Assembly (NCBI GenBank): GCA_022496205.1
Contig: WTXD01000124.1
Location: 1 to 37,934, forward strand
Source of the DNA: Gloeopeniophorella convolvens
Taxonomy: Eukaryota > Basidiomycota > Agaricomycetes > Russulales
Length of the DNA: 37,934 nt
Direction: 5' to 3'
This document shows positions 21,501-30,393 of the stretch, in pieces. Both the position numbers and the translations under genes were made by a program. The notes under the pieces are model-generated. The model worked only from the letters and a program-made list of their open reading frames with translations. It was not told the origin of the DNA and made no database searches. Within the stretch, counting starts at the first letter, position 1; every line of letters starts with the position of its first letter.

Positions 21501-22560
21501 TGATCATCTACCCTGTTATACGGCCGTCACGATCAGCACGGCATGCCCATCTCGACTACCCAGGAAATTCCACAGTAATAATTTGCTCCGTTTTTGTATC
21601 ACATATACCCTCTACTGTGTACACACACGACGCTACGATATCATAGTATTATCCATGGTGTGCAGCGCCAGGACCCACTTCGTACGACACTTTCGCTTTC
21701 AAGTGTATCTTATGTCTACCACATTGTGTATGTACTGTACCGGTGTATCGTAGAATTCCAACTCGCGCGCACCCAATACTACCCATCGCAGCGTCTCAGT
21801 AATCCACTTCGTGCTGTGTTGAGGGCCACCGTCGCTAGAGCAAGCTTCCGACCGCGCGTACCGCCAGGGCTAGCGGGCAACTGCAACGTGGTGCGATCGA
21901 CGTTACTGCGACGCCCCTGGCTCTCTTGTCATGGTACCGAGCAATTGAAGAGCGCGTTCTCGACGGGCGGCCCGGGGTGGGATGACGTGCTAGTTTACGG
22001 TGCATTTGGTGCAAGCATAAGGATGCGGCAAACATGTGGGAAATGACCGTTGATGCGCCAGCACGAGCGGGCAGGCAGGCTCTCAGAGCAGTCTAGGTAC
22101 CCGCCGTGGGCGATAATATTGAGATCTTAGTGAGAGATGAAGACATAAAGACGTAGCGCACCAAAAGTTGGCTTCCTTTCCCCCAGAGACGCGCTTTGCG
22201 CCAAGCTCCACAGCAGCTATATTGCCCAAATTTCGACAGCCCATCGGTCGGGTTCGAATCGATTCGCGCGGCCTGTGAGCTTTCTTGGATTGTAGCGTGA
22301 ACATTTGTGTGCTGAACATTTGAGGGTGTCGATGTTTGCGACTTGACGCCATTTGTTGCGCCTCGCGACCCGCGACCAGTGGTGTGCGCCCGCAGCAAAT
22401 GCTACGTGGAAGTGATCCGACAAAAGTCAGCTCTCACGGACGAAACGACACGCTGCCACGAGATAGGCAGATGGATTTACGGTGAGAGGTGAGGTGACTG
22501 GGTGATAGCTGGAGCGGAATCAGCGCGCAGGTGACGGGGTCACGGGCGGGCAGCTTGGCT
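21501..22560. repeat. Spacer after copy 5 (blocks X and Y)
   Basis: Block X runs from the stop to about 22260, with gcatgcccatctcgac, agtaatccacttcgtgctgtg, ctcttgtcatggtaccgagcaattg and gataatattgagatctta. Part of block Y follows (ggtgacggggtcacgggcgggc at 22531). It is the best empty-site reference for the solo LTR and for both pogo-like MITEs. No gene is seen. Confidence 0.6.
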
Positions 22561-23210
22561 CATCTTGACGCGGAAGGTACTAGATCTCCTGCAGACCCCA
22601 GGGTCAAAAGCGCCTGCATGCTTCCTTTGCACCAACTTACAGTCGCGAAACAATCTGGCTTCCCGTGCCCGGCCTGCTCCGGAGTCCGGGGCGCGGGACC
22701 GCTGACCCATTTTGGGTGGCCGCGCCTGGCGGGCTCGCACAAGGCTCGCGTTCGCGTCGATTGCTACGAGCATACATGACGTAGGCGCGTGAACAAAGAC
22801 CACTGGAGAGAAAACAGAAGCACAACAAGAAAGAGACCATAGACTGTAGTAGAGAGGCCACACGCTTCAGATTGCGTCGTTAATAACGGGAGAGGTAAGT
22901 AGCGAGTTTCGACTCTCCCCCGGCTGCAACCGTTGTCTTCGTGACCGCTCCACGATAATCCTCAACATGAACAGCCTTGCCAATCTGGTCGGCTTATACT
23001 CGTCCGTCATTTGACTCATACCATGGCACCCTGTACAGAATGCTCCCATCTCAATTTCCCCCCGCCACTGAGACCCTCGCTGGCGGATAGATCCACCGGC
23101 TCCGTCACCAGCCAATCCGAAACGCCGCCGCCTCGACTCGGACCGCGGTGCGGGCGACCCCTATGTCTGTCCCTCATTGAGTCCCCTATCCACTTTCTAA
23201 CCGCCAGGAT
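22561..23210. other. Unique sequence upstream of the nuclease-like gene, no gene supported
   Basis: The sequence is not shared with the other repeat units. ORFs of 60-110 codons on both strands overlap and none has a recognisable motif. It may hold the promoter of the gene starting at 23211. Confidence 0.35.
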
Positions 23211-24777
23211 ATGTGCGACAGTGAACGTAGTGACGGTACATCTGCTTCTGCGTAAGTTCGTCCTTCCGGCCTGTATCTCGGGAAAACAAGATTGAAGTGT
23301 AGTGCAGGGTTGTTTCTGGCCCTCCGGATAAATGGGATGAGTACGCACATCCCAATAACCTCATTCTCCGAGACGACGATGATCAGGACGACGAGTTTCT
23401 ATCGACGCTGTTCAACGAGATCAGATTTCCTCGCTCGATCAAAGATGATGAGGTAGAGTTTTACTAGATGCTTTGCATGAATCCCGCTTATTCCTCCGAG
23501 AGGTGGTCAAATGGGTTACGGCTCGTGAGGCTGAACTGGTACGCCCAAGATCTCCTCCTTTGTTTGTTTATAACTGAGAAGTACTTTCAAGGTGAAATTC
23601 AGGAGAGAACTGCGCGCGTCTGCCAACTTCGCCAGCGCTATCAACCAGAGGACCCACATGCTTGAGGAAAGCGATCCCTACGGCATAAGCTCGTTGTTTC
23701 GCGTCTTATACATGTGCTGGGAATCGCACCGCCGCGCAATTGCAACGCCAGGCAGCTCTGAATCCGAATTGCGTAGAGGGGTTGATTGCCTCGTTCAATA
23801 TGCATTCGAGATGCGGGTCGGGGGGCAACATACTTTCCGGTATGTGCCTGGTCTTGGTTGATGGACATCCGCTGACGCGTTGTCAAGCATGGAGAGAGAT
23901 CTGCGTCGCCATTTGTCACAAACGCAGATCTTGTTACCTCGATCAAAATTCACGCCGGTTGGCTAGTTTTCCTGCGGACAATGAAGCCGCGGGCTGCATT
24001 TAGCTCCCATCAAGCAAACCCGGAGTTGATCACCACATTTGTCTGCGAAGTAAAGGCAGAGGATGAGGCCAGTGCCGCACGGCGGCTTGCCCTGGACCTG
24101 TGCTCCGCTCAACACCAACGACGGGCCTTGGGGTTCGAAGATGGACCAATATTTGGTGCTACATTCTTTCCGGGTTGTTTCCGAATGTACCACTCGCAGT
24201 GGTCTCCCGACACGATTGTGAGTCCCCGGTCCCCCCTCCCCTGACACGAGGTTTATATAATGTTCAGGAGGTGTTACGCACTACTACTGTTTTCAACACG
24301 AGCAACTTCATAGACTTCTTATCTTGTTGTGTCTTCCTTTGCAAACTCGCCGACTCTGCATACAAGCCAGTTCAGGAGATGTTCCTGCGTTGGGACACGG
24401 AGGAAGAAGCCCTTCGGAAACATGCGCGCGAAACTGCTGCCAACGCTGCTAACAAGCTGTTTTCTGCACCTGATCCCACACCAAGGAGTACACCACCCAG
24501 AAAGCGCCGCCGCACGGACGATGATGGTGCTCAAAATGACCTAGATTTTGGGAAGATGAAGGACTGGCATTCATCTGGAGAGGAGACTGAATCGTCCTTA
24601 TCAGTCACCCCAGAAGGCGAATGGGAAGGAGAGGTTGAAGGCCATCCGCTCGTCCGAGCGAACCTCCAGCTCCTTGATGCATCAAACACAGAGGATGCTG
24701 AGGCATCACCCGTTCCACCTGCGCTAGATATAAGAGGATGGAGTCGCCAATTTCCCACAGAGACTGAAAGCCCGTAG
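23211..24777 (+). pseudogene. PD-(D/E)XK nuclease-like gene, five exons, single-base frameshift
   Basis: Exons are 23211-23251, 23308-23538, 23592-23839, 23899-24217 and 24268-24777. Introns are 50-59 nt GT-AG and all phases agree. The acceptor at 23898 (gagag) is weak. The protein would be about 449 residues. It has an acidic start (LRDDDDQDDEFLSTLFNEI), then DALHESRLFLREVVKWVTAR, a helical middle, then the segment TTFVCEVKAEDEASAARR with a later FGATFFPGCFRMYHSQW, and a low-complexity tail with a PRKRRR basic patch. The E-x-K in a strand followed by a helix is reminiscent of PD-(D/E)XK nucleases, but that is my inference. At 23465-23467 the frame hits TAG and the homologous frame resumes one base out of register, so a base appears to be lost. 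It sits between two F-box units, with no relation to them in sequence. Confidence 0.6.
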
Positions 24778-25150
24778 TTTTGTAAAGTAGTAGATGTACT
24801 ATCACAGGAGATCGACTCTAATTTCTGCTGGAGCTTGCAAACGCGCAAATTTGCGCTCACGTCGTTTGACGCTCGACCGGGTACCCTCAACTGTCTCGAC
24901 GTAGCGAACCCGTCCTCATCCGGAGTTGTTTTCGGCGATGCGTCGGGGGGAGCGATCCACTTCAGATGTCGCTGGCTCTGCGACACCGGGGGCCAGTAGC
25001 CATTCTACAATCCCATGAGCGAGGAAGACACGGGTCGAAACAGGAACCCTACCTCGATGCCGACCTCCCAGCCCTCGGTGCGACCCATCATCGACGATCA
25101 ATAATAGGGACCACGCGAGGCTGTGAACTAGAACTCAGCTTTCCCGCTGC
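24778..25150. other. Spacer between nuclease-like gene and C2 relic copy 3
   Basis: No gene is supported. Sequence shared with 9330-9440 begins near 25160 (gagacaacacgaggatgtgg against gggacgacacggggatggg), which marks re-entry into the repeat unit. Confidence 0.35.
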
Positions 25151-25269
25151 GAGCGGTTCAGTGGGAGGAACGGAGCTCACCCGAATGACGAGACAACACG
25201 AGGATGTGGACACAGAGGGAAGGTGACGCGTGACATAGCGCGAGTGCATGAGTTCTGAGAGCCTGAGCA

Positions 25270-26482
25270 CCCATTCATGGCGGTGATTGTGAGACGAAAA
25301 CGGTAGGGGATATGCGAATGAAAACGCGGCGCACCGAGAGCCCGCTCCCTGTCCAAGAGACGTGCCTTGCAGCCAGCCCTCACGACGGCACGATGATCTG
25401 CGCAACTGAAAGCCGGCCAGATACGGATCGGTGTGCACAAGACATGGGATGTGCCTTGTTGAGTTGTCGTGGACGACAGGGGTTGACGTTGAGCTTTAAG
25501 GCCATCGAAGCGCACATGTAATGGAGGCTACCTGCATGCGCTGACGCGCTGATCGCCCGTGCGCCCTACGCGTAGCGCGACCGCTCGTGCTTGATCGCAA
25601 CGGGGTGGTACTTGGCGCCATCCATTCCCGGCCGTCCACCTCGACCGCAGTGCGCTGCTGCCCGGCACTGTTCGCATTCGGGAGGAGCATCCTGCGGATC
25701 TGCACCCGGCGGGTGGGAGATTTTGGGGCGCTGGTGCGGAGTCAGCATACATGTCTCGGGATGTAGCGGGAGGCTGGACACACTTGAATGAGCGGGCGGG
25801 AATGATGAGGAACCTGCTGCGATTCCACAGAGGAACGGTCGGGAGTCGAGTATGATACAAAGTAGACTAGGAGCTGCGGATGCGAATCGGTGAAGCACTG
25901 TTGTCCAAGGCGAGAGCCGGGGCGAGCTGGATGTCAGCGGACGTCTGAGTTGCGTCCTGGCGAGATCGAGTGGCTGGCGCAGGTGAAGGCTACGGGTGGA
26001 CACCTAGCCTTCGACTACGGGAGTGAAGATGAACTTTTGGTGGACGTGGCCGTCGTGGCCGGTCTCGATGCCGAGATTCTGGATGACTGGAAGAGAATGG
26101 TAGTGATATGCATATACGGGCGCGGAGGTAAGGTAAAGTGCGTACCATGGCCACCCTGTCCGAGGTTGAGGACCGGAATGGAGCTGGATGGAGGGCAAGG
26201 TGCGAGTGCGAGCGCATGGGATGGAAAGGGATGCGCGACAGTTCGAAGGTTTTGTTCCAGTAGGGCGTGCGCGTGCGATTGAAGATCGTGGTCTGGCGGA
26301 GGTCGGCGCTGTCGGTAGTGACGACAGCGAAGGAGTTTGGAAGAAGAGAAAGGGTCGCGCTTGACGAGGCCGCCGGCGAGGACTGGAGAGGCGCGAGAAT
26401 GATGCGAGACGAGCGAGTAGAACAAATAGCTCGGCACGGGCCAAGGCGCCGAAGGCCGGGCGGGAGGAAAAGACCGCGTCAT
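25270..26482 (-). pseudogene. C2-domain (Rsp5/NEDD4-type) gene relic, copy 3
   Basis: The complement from 26482 gives VLAGGLVKRD, then the frame breaks. An extra base in the tract corresponding to LFSLFNPFAVV shifts the frame, which is recovered conceptually as AVVTTDSADLRQTTIFN and TPYWNKTFEL. About 100 nt holding intron 2 and the VFDQRKF...GSVSIKV part are missing, and the text resumes at VLNLGQGGH, followed by a good intron 3 and VIQNLGIETGHDGHV. The donor of intron 1 is ATTTG instead of GTTTG, as in copy 1. Homology with copies 1 and 2 extends to about 25270. Its paired F-box gene is far away (30394) because other DNA entered the spacer. Confidence 0.72.
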
Positions 26483-26519
26483 GAAGCAATTCCCGCTTCA
26501 CACCCATGTCGACAATGAG

Positions 26520-26800
26520 TGGAGTCGGAACAGCCTCTTTTGACTCAGAACTTCTTTGAACCTTTTTAAGATCTACCCGGGGCTATATCGCACCCAGCAT
26601 CCCGGCGCCGTCTCCTTGCCGCATGCGACGCAAATTTGTGCGCTATGCCATCGGTGCTACTGCCTTCATGCGGGCGCAGCCGGCCCTTGCGCGATTCACC
26701 CCTTTAGCAAGCAGCATCTTCCGCTCTAGCAACGATGTGGACTTAGGGTATGAACCGATTCACTTCCTGCCTTCGTCGAGAGTGCCAGCCCAAACCTGCT
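26520..26800. repeat. Truncated upstream block of the sixth unit
   Basis: It matches the promoter-side block (cctttagcaagcagcatcttccgctctagcaa at 26701, against 540-600 and 11510-11550) but stops after about 26760, where unrelated sequence with the phosphodiesterase gene begins. The rest of the upstream block reappears at about 29830. Confidence 0.5.
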
Positions 26801-26809
26801 CGATAGCAT

Positions 26810-27745
26810 TCAGATGGTAAAGGTACATCTCAGCCCGCAGTGGTCACTCCAAGGGATCTCGACAGATTCCTCGCCTGGCCTGGGCACCTCAATAGGACCA
26901 GGGCGCAGGACTTCCATTTCCTCGGCCTTTAAGCCCGTCATCGCGACCTTGTCCAACCTGCCCGGCCCCAGTCCGTACCGCCGTTCCACGCCTACACCCC
27001 ACGTAGCTCCGTTAGGGCCTGCCCTCCCATGCAACGCGACCCACGCATCTACCAGGTTGTTCTTGTCGACGAGCTCAACATCCTCGGGGCTGATGGCGTT
27101 GAAGTCGCCCGCAATGATCCCGCCACCACATCCCGGCTCGCGCAGGACGTCAGCCAGTATCTCCAACTGCTGGGCGCGGTAATGTAGCGTATCCCAGAGC
27201 GAGTCAAGGTGCACGTTGATGAGACGGAAGACTGTGCTCGGCGCGGTTGGAGGGATGATGTCCACACAAAGCGCATCCCTCCTGTACTTGCTCGGGAGTG
27301 CTACGCGGGAGACGCGCCCGAGCATGAGCTTATCCCTTCCCTCGATCCCATCGCCTTCCTTCTGCGAATCCAGGCCGGAGGCAAAACGCGCGCTGGACAG
27401 CAACGTCATAGTCGCAAAGGGCACATTCTCGAACGACCTGAGGTCCTCGGCGTCAGTCACCAGGAAAGCAGCACGCACTCTCGCATCGTCCAGGAGAGAG
27501 GCGCGGACGGCGGGCGTGACTTCTTGGAGAAAGATGATGTCAGGAGATTTCGGTCCCTCGAGGATATGGCCGATGATGAGTTTGGCGCGTGAGACGGCCC
27601 GCGAGGAGAAGGCGTCGATGTTCCATGATGTGAGAGAAAGTCTCTGCGTGACTTGGCTCTGTGCGTTTCTCGAAGATACGGGTGCCCACATTCGGGTGGA
27701 GGGGTTGAAGGCAGAAAGAGTACGCCAGAGTCTGTTGGTAGCCAT
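26810..27745 (-). CDS. EEP-family phosphodiesterase, TDP2-like
   Basis: A single intact frame of 311 residues. It carries the endonuclease/exonuclease/phosphatase signature in order: SWNIDAF (40-46), FLQEV (72-76, metal-binding Glu), INVHLDS (176-182), GDFNA (213-217, catalytic Asp and Asn), RLDKV (263-267) and WSDHCGL (299-305, catalytic Asp-His). WNID with LQEV and SDH resembles tyrosyl-DNA phosphodiesterase 2, which releases peptide from 5' DNA ends after topoisomerase II failure. A generic EEP hydrolase is the alternative. The N-terminal 30 residues are basic and could be a targeting sequence. No intron is needed. It lies inside a split repeat unit between broken C2 and intact F-box genes and is not similar to either, so it was probably inserted there. 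The only full-length ORF in this stretch that is conserved by motif is on this strand. Confidence 0.88.
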   Translation of the reverse strand: MATNRLWRTLSAFNPSTRMWAPVSSRNAQSQVTQRLSLTSWNIDAFSSRAVSRAKLIIGHILEGPKSPDIIFLQEVTPAVRASLLDDARVRAAFLVTDAEDLRSFENVPFATMTLLSSARFASGLDSQKEGDGIEGRDKLMLGRVSRVALPSKYRRDALCVDIIPPTAPSTVFRLINVHLDSLWDTLHYRAQQLEILADVLREPGCGGGIIAGDFNAISPEDVELVDKNNLVDAWVALHGRAGPNGATWGVGVERRYGLGPGRLDKVAMTGLKAEEMEVLRPGPIEVPRPGEESVEIPWSDHCGLRCTFTI

Positions 27746-28883
27746 GGCGGTGTATGGGAAAGCGGGAAGCTTCTGGCTGGCTTTAATTAAGTATCGCGGA
27801 GGTTTGTTAAATGGATGGCTGTGCCCGACTCACTCTGCTCTAGACCTGGAAAGCCTCCTAGTGATTGTTGTGGTAGAAAGTAGAGCGAAGTATTTGTTTA
27901 ACTTTACCAAACTGCGTGTATCTAGCCGGCGGATCACGTGCTGTGCCCGAAACTCGACACTCCTCAGCATGCACAGTGGTTCGTCGACATAAACTGTAGA
28001 AGATGTGAGCAAGAGCAAAACTTCAAAACACTATATGACAATCCGGCGGATGTCGGAGCGCGGTGGCCCCTGCGAAGTGACTCGCGGCGGAAGAAAACAA
28101 GGCCACGTACCCCCGGGGCCCGGACTCGGGAACATGTCAGCGAGAAGTTCGCCCACTGGCGCCCGACGCGCAGAGCGACACCCGTGCCTCGACCGCAGTA
28201 GTGTGCCGTTTGGCGCAGTCTGCGGCTGGGGGGCGCATGATGAGAAGCGCCTCTCGCGGACGAGGAGACGCGCGCTAAGGGACGAGCGGGTCCGTATACG
28301 ACAATAGGTGGGTGAATGAGAGCTGGAATGGAATCAGCGCGCAGATGGCAGGCGGGCGGATTGGCGTACCTGTGCTGACGGGTGGGCAAGCATGCCGACG
28401 GGACTGATTGTGTTGGCTCAGCGAGGCGAATAAGGGGATGAATAAGGTGACGTGAAGTGAGCGAACAAAGCGCGAAATCGAGTCAACTTGAAATAGTTTT
28501 GCCTCCTGCAGCCGCGAGAAGTTGGAAGTTGTCGCAGCGTTCATCGTTGCACACGTTGCGTGCTTACATCAGCAGTCAGCATCACTCAGCGACTCCGAGC
28601 GGAATCAGCGCGCATCTGGCAGGGCTGGGGCAGTGGGCTGGAGGAATGGCGCATCTTGACTAAAGGTAAGGGAGCAGGTATGCGGCTGTGTTTGGCTGCA
28701 TGTGCCCTGGGGAACCGTGAGGGGCTGAATAAAAAGATACGAGGTGATCGGTGACGCGGACGCGAACAACTCGCTGCAGCAGCAGCGGTGCAGGCTTACA
28801 TCAGCACTCCGTCACTGGCTCAGCCTCTCGGACTTCTCCGACATCGGCAGAGTCGGCGGGCGACCACAAGCGACCACTCCTAC
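27746..28883. repeat. Spacer: unique upstream region of the EEP gene, then block Y
   Basis: About 27746-28030 is unique and would contain the EEP gene promoter (AT-rich ctttaattaagtat at 27780). From about 28050 the sequence matches block Y (gatgtcggagcgcggtggcccc, gcgcctctcgcggacgag, aggtgggtgaatgagagctgg). A shorter repeat of it follows near 28560-28640 (acatcagcagtcagcatcactc and ggaatcagcgcgca twice), so block Y is partly duplicated here. No gene is seen. Confidence 0.5.
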
Positions 28884-29751
28884 AGGACCCTACCAAACTC
28901 GGCCAGAGGTCCGATGCCAAAAAAACCGATAATCGCCGGCCCGAGGCAGGAGGTTAGATGCTTTTGAACCGAATGCGGTCTCGTGACCAATCGATGTTAT
29001 ATGGCAAAAGAACCGAATCGGGTCAGCTGACCATCGATCCGGGGTGGGTATGATGAGGAAACGATAGAATATACTCGGTAATTAGTGCTCTGAGACCACT
29101 GTGGGAGATCTTATGCTCAAATACTGCATGTAGCCTTTCATTTGTTGCTCTGTTGTGATAATATAGCCATGCTGGTACCTATATCAACAACAGTAGTCAT
29201 ATAGGATACGAAACGAGCGAGCCGGATTGTTGCGTTGACGTAATGGTAAGCATCACGTTGACTGTGATTGTGCGTGTGGGAGGGTCCGGGGTTCGAATCC
29301 CGATCGATTTTTCCTTCAGGCTACAGTGTTCTTATCAACAAATACACTGCTGCTAGTGGGAACGGGGCCACACAGACACCATAGAGAGGGTTCAAAAGTG
29401 TCCCAGGCCGTCCTATTTGTCAACTAAAGCACAGTGAACTCAGTCTCTGGCAGCTCAGGATTCAAATAAGTGACTTAAGGCACTGATCATGTTATGCTTT
29501 CTCACTCAGCGTCTACTCTGCTGTAAAAAATGCACATTTACACAATACTGCATGCGACGCGAGGCCAGTTGAAGGCCATGGCCGAAGTTACACGGAGAAA
29601 TGACTGAAATACGATGTTGCAGCGCAGAGGTTAGATGGAAAAGAACCGAATCTTGCCGGCCCGCTCCGGGACGGGCCGGGCCGGAGATCCCGAAGAGAAC
29701 CGAAAATCTGCTCCTCAGGATCTAACCTCCATAGGGGTTTGGCAGGGTCCT
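28884..29751. mobile_element. hAT-like non-autonomous transposon
   Basis: Termini AGGACCCTACCAAAC (left) and the complement AGGACCCTGCCAAAC (right) form a 15-bp inverted repeat with one mismatch. They are flanked by an identical 8-bp duplication, ACTCCTAC (28876-28883 and 29752-29759), the size made by hAT transposases. Subterminal repeats of ggttagat, ccggcccg and aaccgaat occur near both ends (28930-29010 and 29630-29720), another hAT habit. The element is 868 bp with no transposase ORF. A tRNA-like stretch lies in the middle. The host sequence on both sides is repeat-unit spacer, so it inserted after the array formed. Confidence 0.8.
29232..29312 (+). ncRNA. tRNA-like sequence with Pol III box B, inside the hAT-like element
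   Basis: GGTTCGAATCC at 29290-29300 is a perfect box B, TGACGTAATGG at 29236-29246 resembles box A, and TTTTT at 29308-29312 could terminate Pol III. ATCAC and GTGAT around GTTGACT make a good 5-bp anticodon-like stem with a UGA triplet. The acceptor stem pairs poorly and the T stem has an extra G, so a working tRNA is unlikely. A tRNA-derived remnant or SINE-like Pol III unit is more plausible. Confidence 0.35.
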
Positions 29752-30393
29752 ACTCCTACCGACTCTTGGCGTCACGGTCGACCTCCTCCTGGGCTGTGTC
29801 TTTGCAATCGCATCGCCACCACCTGCATCGCGCACCTGTCGGTGTCCCCTGCTAACTTATAATAACACGCAGACCCCTGGCCCGAGGCGCCAGTATCCCC
29901 CCAATCGAACCCTCCTATAACCTCCACGGGGCCATGTCACCGCACTCAGTACTCGAGTACCGCTGGTCCCCGCGCCGTCTCCTTGCGCGTGCAACGCAAA
30001 GTGCAATATGTTCGTCTCCTGAGACCACGTCTCTCCTCGCAGCCTTCATGCGAGCACGGCTGGTCTGGGCGCGATTCATACCTCGCCACGACTCCCTTCA
30101 ATTCGCTCCGGCACCTAGGTAAACTTGGCGGTACGTGCATATTCTGGTGCTGTCCTCGCCATGGTATCACATGCAGTGCTGACGGTGCGGTGCCTAGATG
30201 TAGAAAGCAACATCCTCATATTCGGCGAGGCTGTGTCACGTCTACTTGACAGCTTTCCAAGTTCGCTGAAGGCCGATCTGTATCTGGCGAGGTATAAAGC
30301 GCAAGAGGGAGAAGGTATATTCTTACCTGCCGCGGTTTCCACTGACTCCGTTTCCTTACCTTTGGTGACATAAGCTCGCACTGCCTTGAAATC
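29752..30393. repeat. Upstream block of F-box copy 6
   Basis: It matches 2400-3041: a gtgtctttgcaatcgcatcgcc stretch, cttataataacacgcag, gcagccttcatgcgagcacggctgg, and the TATA context. It contains the probable core promoter of the gene at 30394. No gene is seen. Confidence 0.5.
30293..30298 (+). promoter_or_regulatory. TATA box of the F-box gene at 30394
   Basis: TATAAA lies 96 bases before the ATG in ctggcgaggtataaagcgca, almost identical to the element before the gene at 3042. Confidence 0.55.

Noticed and set aside
27216..27992. 258-codon plus-strand ORF
   Set aside because: It is antisense to the EEP gene, whose catalytic motifs are all on the minus strand.
29232..29312. Functional tRNA-Ser(UGA)
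   Set aside because: The acceptor stem does not pair, the T stem has an extra base, and alternative alignments give different anticodons. Kept only as a tRNA-like remnant.
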